From assembly GCF_003589595.1 (NCBI RefSeq), contig NW_020653337.1:4400339-4464338 (forward strand): a stretch of 64,000 nucleotides of DNA, in the 5' to 3' direction. Position numbers and translations under genes: made by a program. The notes under the pieces were generated by a model, which was not told where the DNA came from, made no database searches, and saw nothing but the letters and a program-made list of their open reading frames with translations. Within the stretch, counting starts at the first letter, position 1. Every line of letters begins with the position of its first letter. This stretch comes from Hyposmocoma kahamanoa. Taxonomy: Eukaryota; Arthropoda; Insecta; Lepidoptera; Cosmopterigidae. Of this stretch, positions 10,332 to 20,860 are shown piece by piece.

Positions 10332-10643
10332 AATGTAAAATGAATGCTTTCGAAGTTGCGTGTTGTGTGCGATGAAAAAAATTTAAACAAATAAATATTC
10401 CTTAATAAAATAATTAAAATAAAGGCAACTGAGAAAATGAAATGTTAATGATGAAGGAATTTCCTTATAAAAATTAAATCCCATATTTTACGTTCATACT
10501 ATTTTCCTTATTTTTTACATCCACCTTTATTTACCACGGCGCATTCTTTGTATCATTTTATTTAAGGTTTTGGCAAACATAATAAAGTTAATATTCAATA
10601 ACAGGATAAACCTTTGGCAATAAAAGTAAATGTAGTACTAAAC

Positions 10644-10707
10644 GACTTCGGTGGTCCAACAGTTTGCACTGTCGACGCTGGAGGTCCCATCTTCGAGTCC
10701 CGGTCTG
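10644..10707 (+). repeat. tRNA-like SINE head, family H-like
   Basis: 'GACTTCGGTGGTCCAACAG' followed by 'GGAGGTCCCATCTTCGAGTC' resembles an A box and a damaged B box. It runs directly into an A copy. Confidence 0.55.
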
Positions 10708-10710
10708 AAA

Positions 10711-10852
10711 TTCCATGTGCCTGTAATTTCACCAACACACTTCAAAACTGGAACGCAGTTAAGTGATACTCGCATTATTGACTGGCGACTGAAATAGGTA
10801 AGGTGGCAGTATTTCCCTGGATGAACTCTTTCACAAGGATCTCCACTGTTAC
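10711..10852 (-). repeat. family A repeat, 5' half
   Basis: 'CCATGTGCCTGTAATTTC' through 'GGTGGCAGTATTTCCCTGG' to 'GGATCTCCACTG'; the GAGCTC end carries substitutions. Confidence 0.85.
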
Positions 10853-11191
10853 TTGTTTGGTGCAATAAAGAGAAAAAATTGTCGTTCGTAACACAAAAAT
10901 CAAGAATTATTACCGTCAACAAAGTCAAGGATTATTGCGAACGCTATCTACGTGTGAATGTTGGCTTGTAAAGGTAGTATAAAGGTTCCCCGAGGCGCTA
11001 TCGTATTTCCTTTTGCTCCTTTATCGGTGTCAAGTTTACCTACTATTAATATCTACTTCGGGACTAGTTAAGATTTGCACGAATGAACTTGTCTCGTTAA
11101 AATCAGACATGAGTAACGTGACCATTATTTTTTCCGTCAGAGCGGGACGCCTGTGAATTTATTATTGTTTTATAAATAAAACACATGTTTA

Positions 11192-11362
11192 TGATGGCCG
11201 TGGTAGCCTAATGGTTGAATTTTTGCCTCTCTAGCAGAGGCCGTGAGTTCGAATCCTGTGCGAAATTTAATTTCTAAATTTACCATGCCCTAAAACCCTC
11301 GCATGAAAGGAGACCAGTGCCCAGCAGCGGGACGTTTAAACGGGTTTATGATGATGATGAAA
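11192..11362 (+). repeat. tRNA-headed SINE, family F
   Basis: Head 'GCCGTGGTAGCCTAATGGTT', B box 'GAGTTCGAATCC', then 'AAATTTACCATGCCCTAAAA' and the tail 'GCCCAGCAGCGGGACG' ending in (GAT)n. The 3' tail is shared with lepidopteran non-LTR elements, which probably supply the reverse transcriptase. It is the best preserved F copy in the window. Confidence 0.85.
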
Positions 11363-11868
11363 GTTACGAAATGTTTATTATAAAAAAAGAACTAAAAATG
11401 TTTAATGACAAATAATTTACAAAAAATGACTTATCTTGCAAAGTTTGGTATGCATGCTTTACATGTTTCGGTTGAGCATATTTGATATAATATGTTTTTT
11501 AAGTTCTGTTGCGTTACGCCCCTACCAGCTGCGTTACGAACCCCAGGTTCATTCCCGCCAAAGTCAATGCACGCGCAGAACAGACGCGCAGAAGACAAGG
11601 ATTTCTTGCTCGCTACTCTTTCTCGACATTTTTAAATTGATTACCACGTGTGTCCCGTTATGCCAAAGCGCGACATTTTAAAGCATTTTGGACATCGCGA
11701 CACGAAGCTTATGAGGTGGACTGTCCCGATCAAAGCGGACATATGGTCACATCATATATGAATCTTTTTTTATTTCCTTTAGTGTCTTTTCGCGTTGCTT
11801 GAAATAGATGCTAATAAGTAATAACGTGTCACCAACATGACCACAGTTTTGCGATAATGACACCTAAA

Positions 11869-12103
11869 ATAATCTCAGTACAGAGTACTCAAAAAACCGA
11901 CCTCAAAAGTCATTCATCCCCTGGTTTGCCACCCCTAGAGGTGGAATATTTTCTTCGAATTTAAATGGGATCTCTACTGTAGTAGCTTCTTTCTAACCAA
12001 AAAAGAATTAACAAAATTGGCTCACAAATAGTTATCGCGTAACATATATATAAAAAAACATACACTCGAAATGAGAAACTCCTCCTTTTTTTGAAGTCGA
12101 TTA
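11869..12103 (-). repeat. family D repeat, short form
   Basis: From 'ATAATCTCAGTACAGAGTAC' and 'AAAAACCGACCTCAAAAG' to 'TCCTTTTTTTGAAGTCGATT'. Both inverted ends are present; the middle block of the long form is absent. Confidence 0.9.
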
Positions 12104-12105
12104 AT

Positions 12106-12147
12106 AAAATGAAAACGTTTGCTGTTGTCAGCAAAAGTTTTCATTTT
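12106..12147. repeat. hairpin, 19-bp arms and 4-base loop
   Basis: AAAATGAAAACGTTTGCTG, loop TTGT, then the inverted arm with one mismatch. It begins three bases after the end of the D copy. Confidence 0.75.
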
Positions 12148-12529
12148 ACAGGTAAATTTAAGAACTAACTATAAAAAACAACGAAAACATCTTTAGATGC
12201 CATTTTCGAAAAACTCGTCTTGCTGGTTGACAAGTTATTGCTTATCAGGATTATATTGTAAGTGTACAAAGACGAGCAAACTTGGCATGAGAAAGGTCAA
12301 CTGTATAAAACTTTATTGTTATATTAGTTCTCATTTTTTTAAATAAGGTGATCGTATTTGGTATTTTTGCAATACGATATTTTGTTAAAGTAGATGGAAC
12401 TGGTATTTTTGAAGAGGACAGTCCGGTCAACATTTTTATATAAAATAACGTCTTTTTTTCTGTTTTTATGCAAACTAGCAGACGAACCACTGTTGGGAGG
12501 CGGTCATCGCTACCCGTGGACATTTATGA

Positions 12530-13027
12530 GTCCAAGTCAAATAATAATTTATTTCATTGGTAAAATTTTTACACTTGAAAACATCATTTTTTAAGCTGCT
12601 GCTCGTAAATAAACTTAAATGATATGGAATAAATACACTTTGAATCATAATTGTGTGGTATCTAGACTCATTTTGCCTTTCCATACATCTTTATCTAACA
12701 TATACTCTTCGATTTTGTAATATGACTTTTGAATTAAAATACTTTTAATGTAAATACCAGTTCCCTATAAAAAAAACGTTTACCTTAGTTAAACAAAATC
12801 GTAGTACCATGAGTTTGGACTTCGTTCAAAGGCAATATTATGGGTATCTTCTGATGTATATTTTTACGGGCGTACAAAATATTTGAGTAAACGTACTGTG
12901 ATGCCATAGTCGTGATACCAGTCTCCTTAAACTTTTCTCTGAGAGAAACCCGAGAACGTAAACGGTACACAGAATACGAGAGAAGCTGTCGATGCATTGC
13001 CAGCCTTTGAGAACCCTGTTTCCTCAT
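12530..13027 (-). mobile_element. decayed non-LTR retrotransposon 3' end (Jockey-like)
   Basis: On the minus strand the frame 13027-12785 reads ...SLREKFKETGITTMASQY, then YVYSNILYARKNIH, a pattern seen near the C-terminus of Jockey-type reverse transcriptases. After a frame break a stretch ...KIEEYMLDKDVWKGKM follows as the likely end of the ORF, then a 3' UTR with 'GATTCAAAGTGTATTTATTC' and 'AATAAATTATTATTTG'. The catalytic domain is absent (5' truncation). The same 3' end recurs at 36614-36858 and as a scrap at 47770-47840. Confidence 0.7.
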
Positions 13028-13059
13028 TGACGAACCCTATGCAAAAGCGCAGAAGTTTG

Positions 13060-13165
13060 ATCGTGTTACATAATCATCACTATCGAAAGACGTCCACACT
13101 TGGACATCTGTCCTTGGAGCCCTTCCTCAAGGTATCGCCACAACGACCGGTCTTGCAAATGTATT
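13060..13165 (-). mobile_element. non-LTR reverse transcriptase scrap
   Basis: 'GACGTCCACACTTGGACAT' and 'CGCCACAACGACCGGTC' are hallmark antisense stretches of a common lepidopteran non-LTR family. About 100 bp remain, with no usable frame. Confidence 0.5.
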
Positions 13166-13595
13166 TGTCAAGTACAAGTTTCTCAGGTTTACAATAAGTG
13201 TCAAGTTGAAAATGACGGTTATTATAAAAATGGAATAAATTATAATAAATACGTCCACATTATATCTTAAAGAGAGTATTCGCGTGTGCGTGTGTTGTGT
13301 TTGTTTGTTTTTTTTTTTTATTGTAAGTAAACAATTCAATCAATAACAATAAGCATACACTATCGAGAAACTAATAACTATATAGGACAAAGCGTTGTTA
13401 ATTTCACGTTACACCCTTTCAAACTTTGTGTTAATTTTTCACGACCGGTGTATAAATTTCGAAAAACTACAACAATTGCAACATTTAAAACCTAAACCAA
13501 AAACTGTCGTAACTCAAAATTGTGGTATTTGATTTGAGAGGACACGATTTGAAAATTGAAAAAAAAATACAGAATGAACCCAATCGCACTGCTAT

Positions 13596-13938
13596 TACAA
13601 TAGTGTATTAACTCAAAATATGTGAAATTCTAAATTATACCATTGCTGGACGTAAAATTTGATTCTGTGTACGTCAATAAAACCGTCGCTAGAATAATGT
13701 ACAAACAATTACAAGATATCTACTTAACTCAAAATAACACGAACTTCATGTGAGCTAGTTCTGGATAAAACAGCAAAATATATATTTTTTCCTTTTATTT
13801 CTAAATACATTTGGCAAGTAGAAAATTGTTTACATATCTGTAATAAACTATAAGCCTATTCATAAACATTTCAGGAGAAGTAATTCGTTTTTTATCGATT
13901 CTGAAACAAAGTACTTTTTGAGTTAATACACTATTGTA
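13596..13938. mobile_element. 343-bp MITE with inverted TA-CAATAGTGTATTAACTC ends
   Basis: The first 23 bases, starting TACAATAGTGTATTAACTC, are exactly inverted at the other end, and the outermost dinucleotide is TA on each side, as for Tc1/mariner insertions. The motif TAACTCAAAA repeats inside and just outside the left end (13509, about 13724). There is no coding capacity. Confidence 0.75.
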
Positions 13939-14883
13939 TTAACAGTGACATATAATTATATGTTCGTTTATAAATGGATAATTAAGTATTATGTGCAAAT
14001 AAAAATAATTGAGTATATTTTTCAATAAAAATTAAAAATATATATATACTCAATTGTACCGTGTTATGAGAACGTGTATATCAAATTACGAAATGCCAAA
14101 CGCAGCTGCGTAGACTGGGTTATCCTCTTAGTTGTGCTTACCGCTTTCACTTTAGGTCTGACCGCAGGTAATCGATTTCAGTGTAGCCTGTGTAATGCGC
14201 CTAATAGACGCAGCGTGTCCTCGGATTAATCGTGTGTGCCCAGCCTTATTTACGTACAACACACTGTCCTTGCTAAGTTTAGGGTCGTGCATGTGGTGTC
14301 GTAACTGTTTTGTTTCAATTTGTTCTAGAACGTTTCGAATTTCTTTATAGTCTTTTTTTAGTTCGTCGTTATGTGAGACGTTTCATTATTCCTTTTTTAC
14401 AATATCGTTAGTGTTTTGTAGAAAGGGCGACACGGACATTTCTAAAAATTTTTCAGGGGAGCGTAATTTAGGTTTTAAGTTTAAGCCTCAAAATTGAATT
14501 TAAAACAGGACGTAAATACTTTTAAACAGTCTAGAACTTTTAAACATAGCTCAACCAGGAACTTCTTAGAGCATTTTCAAACGAGCTGCATTCGACAATC
14601 GGACGCATCTGAATTACAAACCGTGCCCCTCGTAGAAGAATGGTATAAGTTGAGTTACGTAATTTGTTTTTACTTCTTTGAATAAATAAAGAAGTAACAG
14701 TCTCTTCCAATTCGTGTCATGTATCAACAAAGTTAACTGACTCATAGTCAAACCACCGAAACATTTAAACAATATTCTTTTAATTTTATGCCAAAAAGCC
14801 TGAAAATGTAAATATGTACTATTACTACAATAAAAACACCATACTGAGTATTCAAGTTTGACTAAAATCGATTTTTTTATCAA
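13939..14883. other. spacer, no gene seen
   Basis: 14100-14300 is less AT-rich than its surroundings and holds GCAGCTGCG- and GCGTGTCC-type words, but no frame stays open with splice signals. The frame 14614-14940 minus runs into an A copy and is not called. Confidence 0.5.
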
Positions 14884-15106
14884 ACCAAGTGATGGGACGA
14901 AAAAGTCGTGTATCTGTTTGTAAACGACACGCCTGTACATAACAGTTGCAATGACACTCAGAGCTTCGCAAAGATCTGAAGGGCATTACCACTGCGCCCG
15001 TCACCCTGAGACACAAATTGCGTTTCAAAATTGGAACGCAGTAACATTCACATTACGGCTTGGCGGCAGAAAGAGTTAAGGTGGCAGTATTTCCCTGGAT
15101 GAACTA
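14884..15106 (-). repeat. family A repeat, near full length
   Basis: From 'CAAGTGATGGGACGA' to 'CCCTGGATGAACTA'. It lacks about 40 bp in the middle ('ACAAGTCCCATGTGCC...CACC') compared with full copies. Confidence 0.88.
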
Positions 15107-15269
15107 CGCAATGTAGATAGATACATGGCATAAAAAAAATACAGGTCATGACGAAGTCCAAATTTTGAATTACGACCTGTGATAATTGTGGTCAAAGGTT
15201 AGAACATTAAGATTATGGGAACAATATTCAATTGTAAAATTTTGCGCGTGTAAATGGAGATAACTTTGA

Positions 15270-15345
15270 AAAAAGAAAAAAAAAGAGAACACTGGTGCTC
15301 TTTAGCAGAGAAAAAAAAGAGAAGACTGGTGCGCTTTAGTCGGCA
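15270..15345. repeat. imperfect tandem duplication, unit about 36 bp
   Basis: 'AGAACACTGGTGCTCTTTAG' and 'AGAAGACTGGTGCGCTTTAG' each follow an A-rich run. Confidence 0.7.
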
Positions 15346-15544
15346 AATGATATTCCACCTGGTTAAAGTAGTACCTTATACTATCTATCAATAAAGTATT
15401 TTTGTGAAAATCATAATGGTAACGAAATGAATGAATAACCCCCGAACAACCAGATATAAAATTGATGCACATCATCGTTTTCACTTCTGCAAAAGTACGT
15501 CATTACATAGTCTTAAGTAGCGGGGAGTAAAATGAATCATTTAA

Positions 15545-15770
15545 TCCCTATGGAGTAAAAAGTACCAGTGGCGAGGCGTCCATATAACTCGACTCCCACT
15601 AGCTTGCCTAAAACTTTCCACGTATCATCAAAAGACTGTACTAGGCAGCGCGCATATAAACGCGATAATCGTGTAGTCTTTGTTCTTGATAATGCGGCGT
15701 ACTGTAGCTTCCCGATTGATCTCAACCAATCACAACGCGAGTCAAGCCGGCCTTAAGTGTCGCCAATTCG
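15545..15770 (-). repeat. probable dispersed repeat (family K)
   Basis: 'ACCAGTGGCGAGGCGTCCAT' and 'CGACTCCCACTAGCTTGCCT' resemble a repeat often seen in lepidopteran genomes. Short frames on both strands cross it. Only one copy is in this window, so this rests on recall rather than internal comparison. Confidence 0.4.
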
Positions 15771-17016
15771 TCTTTTTAACGGAAAAAGTAGTTTTAGTTA
15801 AAGTATGTGTTTTTTTGTTTTGCTCCAGCTTCACTAACGACAATTTTCACGCCTCGGCACTGAAAAGTACCTAGTTTTTAATTTACTTCGAGTGACCTAG
15901 ACAAACCCAAACAGCCAGTACTTGCTTTGATTTGTGCCAAAAGGTAAAAATTTCAATAAGTGAAACAATATAATTACAACAAAAACAACACTTAAAAATA
16001 ATCACGAAAAAAGATAATTATAATTTAACATCACAAAAACTCAATAAAATAAATAAACCTACAGTTTCGCAGAGATAGCTACGCTGCGGAAATTCAATAA
16101 AAAAAGACGCTCATAATTGCTAACGACTGGCGGTCTTTAACTGATCGTGGCATTTTGTTGTGATTGTCGTAACTGTGTCTGGTTGAAAAAAAAAAAAATA
16201 TCACGAAAACTAGAGATCTTTGGTTCGTGATATTGTTTTAGAGCGTAAACAATTAATATATTTTGCTTTTACTCGCAATCGAAGTGAAAAGTAAAGTTTT
16301 TACATCAAGACTTAAAGCCAATATAAACCCTCGGAGTTATAGACACCCTCACTAATGCTCGGGTGGCTAACCACCTTAGGAATACATATACTGGTTCGTA
16401 TTAGACCCTCGATAAAAAATACATATACTATTTCGCTCACATTATATGAGTACATAGCTTTTTCTGTCCGGATTAATGCGATTACGCGTTAATAAGTGTG
16501 GTGACTCCCTAACGCCCAGAGTTCCACTCGTCATCGGGTCATAGAGGTAGCAAAAAATATGGAGAAATTCTCAAACAAACTTGAAAGTAATCCAAATTTG
16601 AAAACATTTCCATCACAAGCCTTCAAATCGGTCCTCCAAGTTCTTCAATCATAAAAATATTGTAATTCATGAACCTGGCGGAAAAAAGCCGAAATTATCT
16701 CGCGCAGGAGACCCTTGTCAACGTAGGTCTCATTTACATTATTCTGTCTTTATTTTCAGACAAAGAATTATCCTTATCATCCGAAAGTTGTTTTGTCACG
16801 GGGTGAAAATAGAATTCTTTGAGAACATAAAGATTTGAAATGTTTTGTCATTTAGGACAAACGGAAGTTCTGTTTTGCATGGCTAAAATTACGTACCCAA
16901 TGTCTAAAAATAGATAATACCTGAACTTTGAAGAACACATGACATTTTAGTTTACCACATTTAGGTACGTCTATAGATTTAAATTTTTGTCCACTATTCC
17001 ATATATTTTTGGGGAC
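15771..17016. other. spacer, no gene seen
   Basis: Mixed AT-rich sequence with a poly-A run near 16186. No repeat family of this window or splice-flanked frame is recognised. Confidence 0.5.
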
Positions 17017-17092
17017 CAGAGATGGGCAAGCGCATGCATGGGTTTTAACACGGCACTCTTGTTAACGCCGGGTTTTAATCCGGTTAAAACCC
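17017..17092 (+). mobile_element. possible hAT-type transposon end with internal hairpin
   Basis: 'CAGAGATGGGCAAG' matches the usual start of many insect hAT elements. It is followed by GGGTTTTAA-TCCGG-TTAAAACCC (17070-17092), a perfect hairpin, and related GGGTTAAAACCC occurs near 17630. The opposite end was not found. Confidence 0.4.
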
Positions 17093-17256
17093 ATTAACGT
17101 CCGTAATAGAGGGCAAAAACTATTTACAATTAAATATTTGTGAATCGAGTTTTGTATTATTTTTACAAAATGTTTATTGCTTGCTTACATATATCGCTTT
17201 TCTATTGTATCGATTCGCTTGACAATCACATTGAAATTTATTTTATACAAAAACTA

Positions 17257-17418
17257 CATTACAGGCACATGGGACTTGTCAACTTATGTCTCAGGGTGAC
17301 AGGCGCAGTGGCAGTGCACCTTAGATCTTTGTGATTTTAAGCTCTGAGTAGCGCTGCAACTGTTACGGATAGGCATGTCGTTTACCAACTGGCGCACGAT
17401 TTGTTCGACCCGTCACGT
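17257..17418 (+). repeat. family A repeat, 3' half
   Basis: 'ATTACAGGCACATGGGACTT' to 'ATTTGTTCGACCCGTCACG', losing the TATCATAAAA end. Confidence 0.88.
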
Positions 17419-17654
17419 TATCGTACACACTCGACTAATGTGCAAGTGAGTGGGCAATCACTACTATTAGGTAAGCGAGAGACCGTACAAGTGCAAGGTG
17501 GTTGGCTATATTGTGTGGAGTTGCCTCTTTATGGTCCAAAAAAGTTTTTTTACATTTTAATTTCTAATAAGTACGTAATTATACTAAATTCCGTATCCGC
17601 CGTTTTTGCCCACGGTTTTGGGCTGAAATGGGTTAAAACCCAGATTTGGGAAAA

Positions 17655-17830
17655 AAGTAAAAGAAATATTTGGGGAAAAAGTGTTTCTTCAATCACGACG
17701 TTTTCCTTCTGTCAGGTCTACCCTTTCCTTGGATTTTTCCCTGTTTTATTACTTTTACAGTCCGGTATCTGTTGCGCCTCATTACGTGGCCAAAATACTG
17801 CAGCTTCCTTTACGGCACTTTTTGTGCGGT
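17655..17830 (-). mobile_element. non-LTR reverse transcriptase C-terminal remnant
   Basis: Minus-strand translation gives RKLQYFGHVMRRNRYRT, then IKQGKIQGKGRPDRRKTS, the characteristic C-terminal motif of one insect non-LTR lineage. A stop replaces the following Trp. It is closely related to 18441-18716 and 22060-22255 and lies about 110 bp from the candidate exon. Confidence 0.8.
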
Positions 17831-17941
17831 GTTTTATAACAGTAAGGACATTGTAACCCAGGCAAGGTACGTTGCAACATATGAATATCTAAACCTTTGT
17901 CGAAGAATGTGCCAGTTAAAATAAATTTCGGAACTGCTCAC

Positions 17942-18127
17942 CTTTCTCCCAGGTTGAGCCTGATGCGGCAGCGGGGGTGGAGCAATAAGTCTCAATGGTG
18001 GTGGTGCGGGCGGCAATGCGGCCAGGAGCGGCGGAACAAACGGCACCACTCCTCCCATTGGTAAGGCCACGGCGAACTTCTGCACCCCCATCGTCCATGG
18101 CACGAACCAACCCCCGCCGGCCTGCAT
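17942..18127 (-). CDS. N-terminal coding exon, Pro/Ala/Gly-rich unknown protein (partial)
   Basis: The first ATG after an in-frame TAG starts MQAGGGWFVPWTMGVQ... and stays open for exactly 62 codons to a phase-0 donor. Residues 1-30 are Gly- and hydrophobic-rich (AVALPMGGVV); residues 31-58 are Pro/Ala-rich (VPPLLAALPPAPPPLRLIAP), and the exon ends ...HQAQPGRK. The frame then continues 36 codons into the intron only by chance. No signal peptide, zinc finger or other known domain is visible. The composition is that of a disordered N-terminus of a regulatory or RNA-binding protein, but that is a guess; the family is not recognised. On the plus strand a 67-codon frame overlaps it but has no splice context. 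Confidence 0.5.
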
Positions 18128-18233
18128 CGCACCCCCTCCCCCGTACCACGCCAGCGCGATCAGCTAGCGTTCCACATCCAAATAGCACTGACACTTAAAC
18201 ATTTAGCACCTTGATATTTCACTTCACATGTAC
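17942..18233 (-). other. candidate host exon (GC-rich, spliced at both ends)
   Basis: On the minus strand, CTTTCTTGTCCACAG at 18248-18234 is an excellent 3' splice acceptor and AAAG|GTGAGC at the other end is a strong donor, giving a 292-nt exon. Its coding part is strikingly GC- and CpG-rich against AT-rich flanks with decayed transposons on both sides. It would carry about 106 nt of 5' UTR and then the start of the protein. Partner exons were not found and could lie outside the window. Confidence 0.6.
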
Positions 18234-18312
18234 CTGTGGACAAGAAAGATCATCCGTTAGTATACTTTGCCACAAAGCAAATTTGCAACAAAACAAATAG
18301 CAAAATTCTCAA

Positions 18313-18440
18313 GGTTTGTTAGCTCGTTCCGTAGTTTAGTTGCGAGAGCGTCAGGCACATATGCTGACGATCCTGGTTCGAATCCAGCCGAAACGGATAA
18401 ATTTTTCTTAGTATTCGAACTTTGGGTTAATAATTATACC
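18313..18440 (+). repeat. family B tRNA-like domain
   Basis: A box 'CGTAGTTTAGTTGCGAGAGCG', an intact B box 'GGTTCGAATCC', then 'TTAATAATTATACCA'. Both the B head and the AACTAGTGG tail are absent. It is joined directly to a reverse-transcriptase remnant. Confidence 0.8.
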
Positions 18441-18716
18441 AAATTGTGTATTGTCAAAAAACGCAAACTACAGTACTTTGGTCATATAATGTGTAACGAT
18501 AAAAACTACCTACTCCGACTAATTATGCAAAGAAAGATACAGGGAAATCAACCACCTGGAAGAAGGCGCACTTCGTGGCTTAAGAATCTCCGGACATGGT
18601 TCAACCTGAACACAAGACAATTGTTGCATGCTGCTGTGTGTAAAATACAGTTGGATAGCACTAATAATAGCCGAGCTCCTGTAGGATATGGCACCTCAAG
18701 AAGAAGAACAAAGTAG
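18441..18716 (+). mobile_element. non-LTR reverse transcriptase C-terminal remnant
   Basis: The frame reads VKKRKLQYFGHIMCND, QRKIQGNQPPGRRRTSWLKN, LRTWFNLNTRQLLHAAV and stops after a basic tail, as full-length relatives do. About 90 codons remain open; the catalytic core is missing. The annotated start codon of this open frame lies in the upstream SINE and is not meaningful. Confidence 0.88.
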
Positions 18717-19116
18717 AGATTTTACTGGAAATATCTTAAAGTTTATTGAATATTACGATATTTCTACAAACCAAACTTCTATTAATAAAAATCAGACTTT
18801 ATTATGTTAATACAAATGTTACATTAATATTTCTAGTTAAAGATCAGCACTGGGCCTCGTCTTTGTTTATGTAAAAAAACTTAACAATTTATTTATATCT
18901 CAATTTGGTTCAACAATGGTAGATCAGGTTCTCCCATTAAGCAAATGTATGCTCGTGTTGGGAAAGCCTTGCAAGTAATCTTAAAACTGAGAATTTACAA
19001 TAAAACAGTGGGTTAAGTGGGTTAGTTTTAAGATAGAATGATTTGAAATAGAAGTGTGTGTGTATCTGACTTATTAAGACAGCTTGAAATCAAATCTGAT
19101 CTGATATTTTTCGTAA
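18717..19116. other. spacer, no gene seen
   Basis: AT-rich sequence with no recognised repeat or coding signal. Confidence 0.5.
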
Positions 19117-19226
19117 AAATAGCCCACCAAGTTAGCCCCGGTATGGCAAGTAGTCTCTGGTTTTAATCCAGACGAATCGAAGGTATTTTTCTTTATATTT
19201 GTTAAATCTTTCTATAATATTAACAC
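19117..19226 (+). repeat. family B fragment, diverged
   Basis: 'AAGTTAGCCCCGGTATGGC', 'CTCTGGTTTTAATCCAGACG' and 'AATCGAAGGTATTTTTCTTT' follow the B tRNA-like domain with many substitutions. Confidence 0.55.
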
Positions 19227-19911
19227 CAAATACTTTAAATTTTGAAACGCGGAGTCTAATTATATTTTCAATATAACAACGTTTAATTTTCCAAGAGAAT
19301 GCGAAACTCGTCAAACAACAAAAAACAAGAGACACGGAATTAATTTCAAAGGAAAACGTTCCAGTGGTATTTTAATTTAAATTTTATTAGAATTAGCCCA
19401 CGCAGCACTTTAGCACACCACTAAAAACTAACTACAAATGAAACAGCTAATCTATTGCCAAGTTTTATAGATTCGGAAAAATCTCAAATACCAATCACAG
19501 TTCTGTAACAATATTTCAGTGTATCTCTGCTATAAATTCCAGTTACACACGACTAGCTTCCTCCTGGATCTGTTGCCAAATAACATGATATTTAATCACT
19601 GTGATCAAGTGCTATTACTGTACTTTAGGCATGTAACGCAACTGAGTAAGATATCTTTTTATTAGGTTCGCATATTGGACTACTTACTACCTTACTCTTG
19701 TGTTTTATTCCTATCATCCCCGAAAGTTCCAATTTCAGATGAAAGACAGATGTCTATCAAAGGTAAGTGCCATGACACTGATTCTTGGTAACAAGAATCT
19801 TGTACAGTTGACGGAATTGACATGAATGGCGTTAAACTACTTTTTGAAATTTAAAAACGCGTGTTAAAGCTTCGTTTTTTCGCGTTTGTTTCGCGTCTTC
19901 GACAACATTTA

Positions 19912-20186
19912 AAAAAAGACCGACCTCAAATGTTCGTGTAATTACCTCTATATGTCAGGTTTTATTGAAGTCGGTTACCGGAAAATGTGTGAAATCGGAT
20001 TCATCCCCTAGTTTGCCACTTTTTAAGTTGGAATATTCAAATTGAAATGGGACCACTACCGAGGTACCTTTTTTCCAACAAAAAATAATCATCAAAATCG
20101 GTTCGCAAATACCAGATTTATCGGGTAACATACATAAAAAAAAGAAACAGTCGAGTCCAAGACCTCCTACGTTTTTTAAGTCGGTT
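19912..20186 (-). repeat. family D repeat, short form
   Basis: From 'AGACCGACCTCAAATGTTCG' to 'ACGTTTTTTAAGTCGGTT'. It retains both inverted ends and the 'TTTATTGAAGTCGGTTACCG' block lost in some copies. Confidence 0.88.
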
Positions 20187-20357
20187 GCAAAAAATCAGAA
20201 AGTTCTGCAAAAATCAGCAATTTCATCTACGGAAAAACTAGTTTCAATCGATTATTATTATTATTCAATGAAATTTTCCTTTCCGTGTGCTGTAATAAAT
20301 AAGTCAGTGGACTATGAGCTTATTTACAGTAAGAGAGTATACCTATTACATTTTTAA

Positions 20358-20827
20358 CCGACTTCAAAAAAAGGAGGAGGTTCTCAATTCGACTGTATGT
20401 TTTTTTTGTACGTATGTTACGCGATAACTCCGGTATTTGTGCACCGATTTTCATGATTCTTTTTTTGTTGGAAACCTCTTTCGATAGTGGTTCCATTTAA
20501 TTTTGAAGAAAATTACCCACTTCTAAGAGTGGTTGTCAACGCATGAAGATTCATTTTATAAATAGCGCCTAAATTTTATTGTAAGGAGCAATTATTTTAA
20601 TGGTTGATTGCTATTCTCCAATTCAAGGCGGTTTTCTCTCTCAGTATACTTTGAGTAGTGAGAACCGATTTGTATTATCTCCTGTGTCAAGTCTCGTATA
20701 GTGGCGAACTAGGGGATGAACCCGGGTTTACGCACTTTCCGGTAACAGATTTCAAAAAAACTTAGCAAATAGATGTAATTCCACGTACTTTTGAGGTCGG
20801 TTTCTTTAGTAATCTGTACTGAGATTA
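20358..20827 (+). mobile_element. family D element, long form, with flanking 33-bp direct repeat
   Basis: Begins 'CCGACTTCAAAAAAAGGAGG' and ends 'TTTTGAGGTCGGTTTC...TGTACTGAGATTA'. A 33-bp sequence (20325-20357) is repeated just after the element (20828-20860) with one mismatch, which marks the insertion limits. The middle block 'GGAGCAATTATTTTAATGG' to 'AGTAGTGAGAACC' defines the long form. It has inverted ends but an unusually long target duplication, so its class is unclear. Confidence 0.85.
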
Positions 20828-20860
20828 TACAGTAAAAGAGTATACCTATTACATTTTTAA

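Noticed and set aside
17401..17856. 151-codon plus-strand frame
   Set aside because: Its right half is the antisense of a reverse-transcriptase remnant and its left half is family A.
17995..18198. Plus-strand frame over the GC-rich exon
   Set aside because: Open only because GC-rich DNA has few stops; the splice signals are all on the minus strand.
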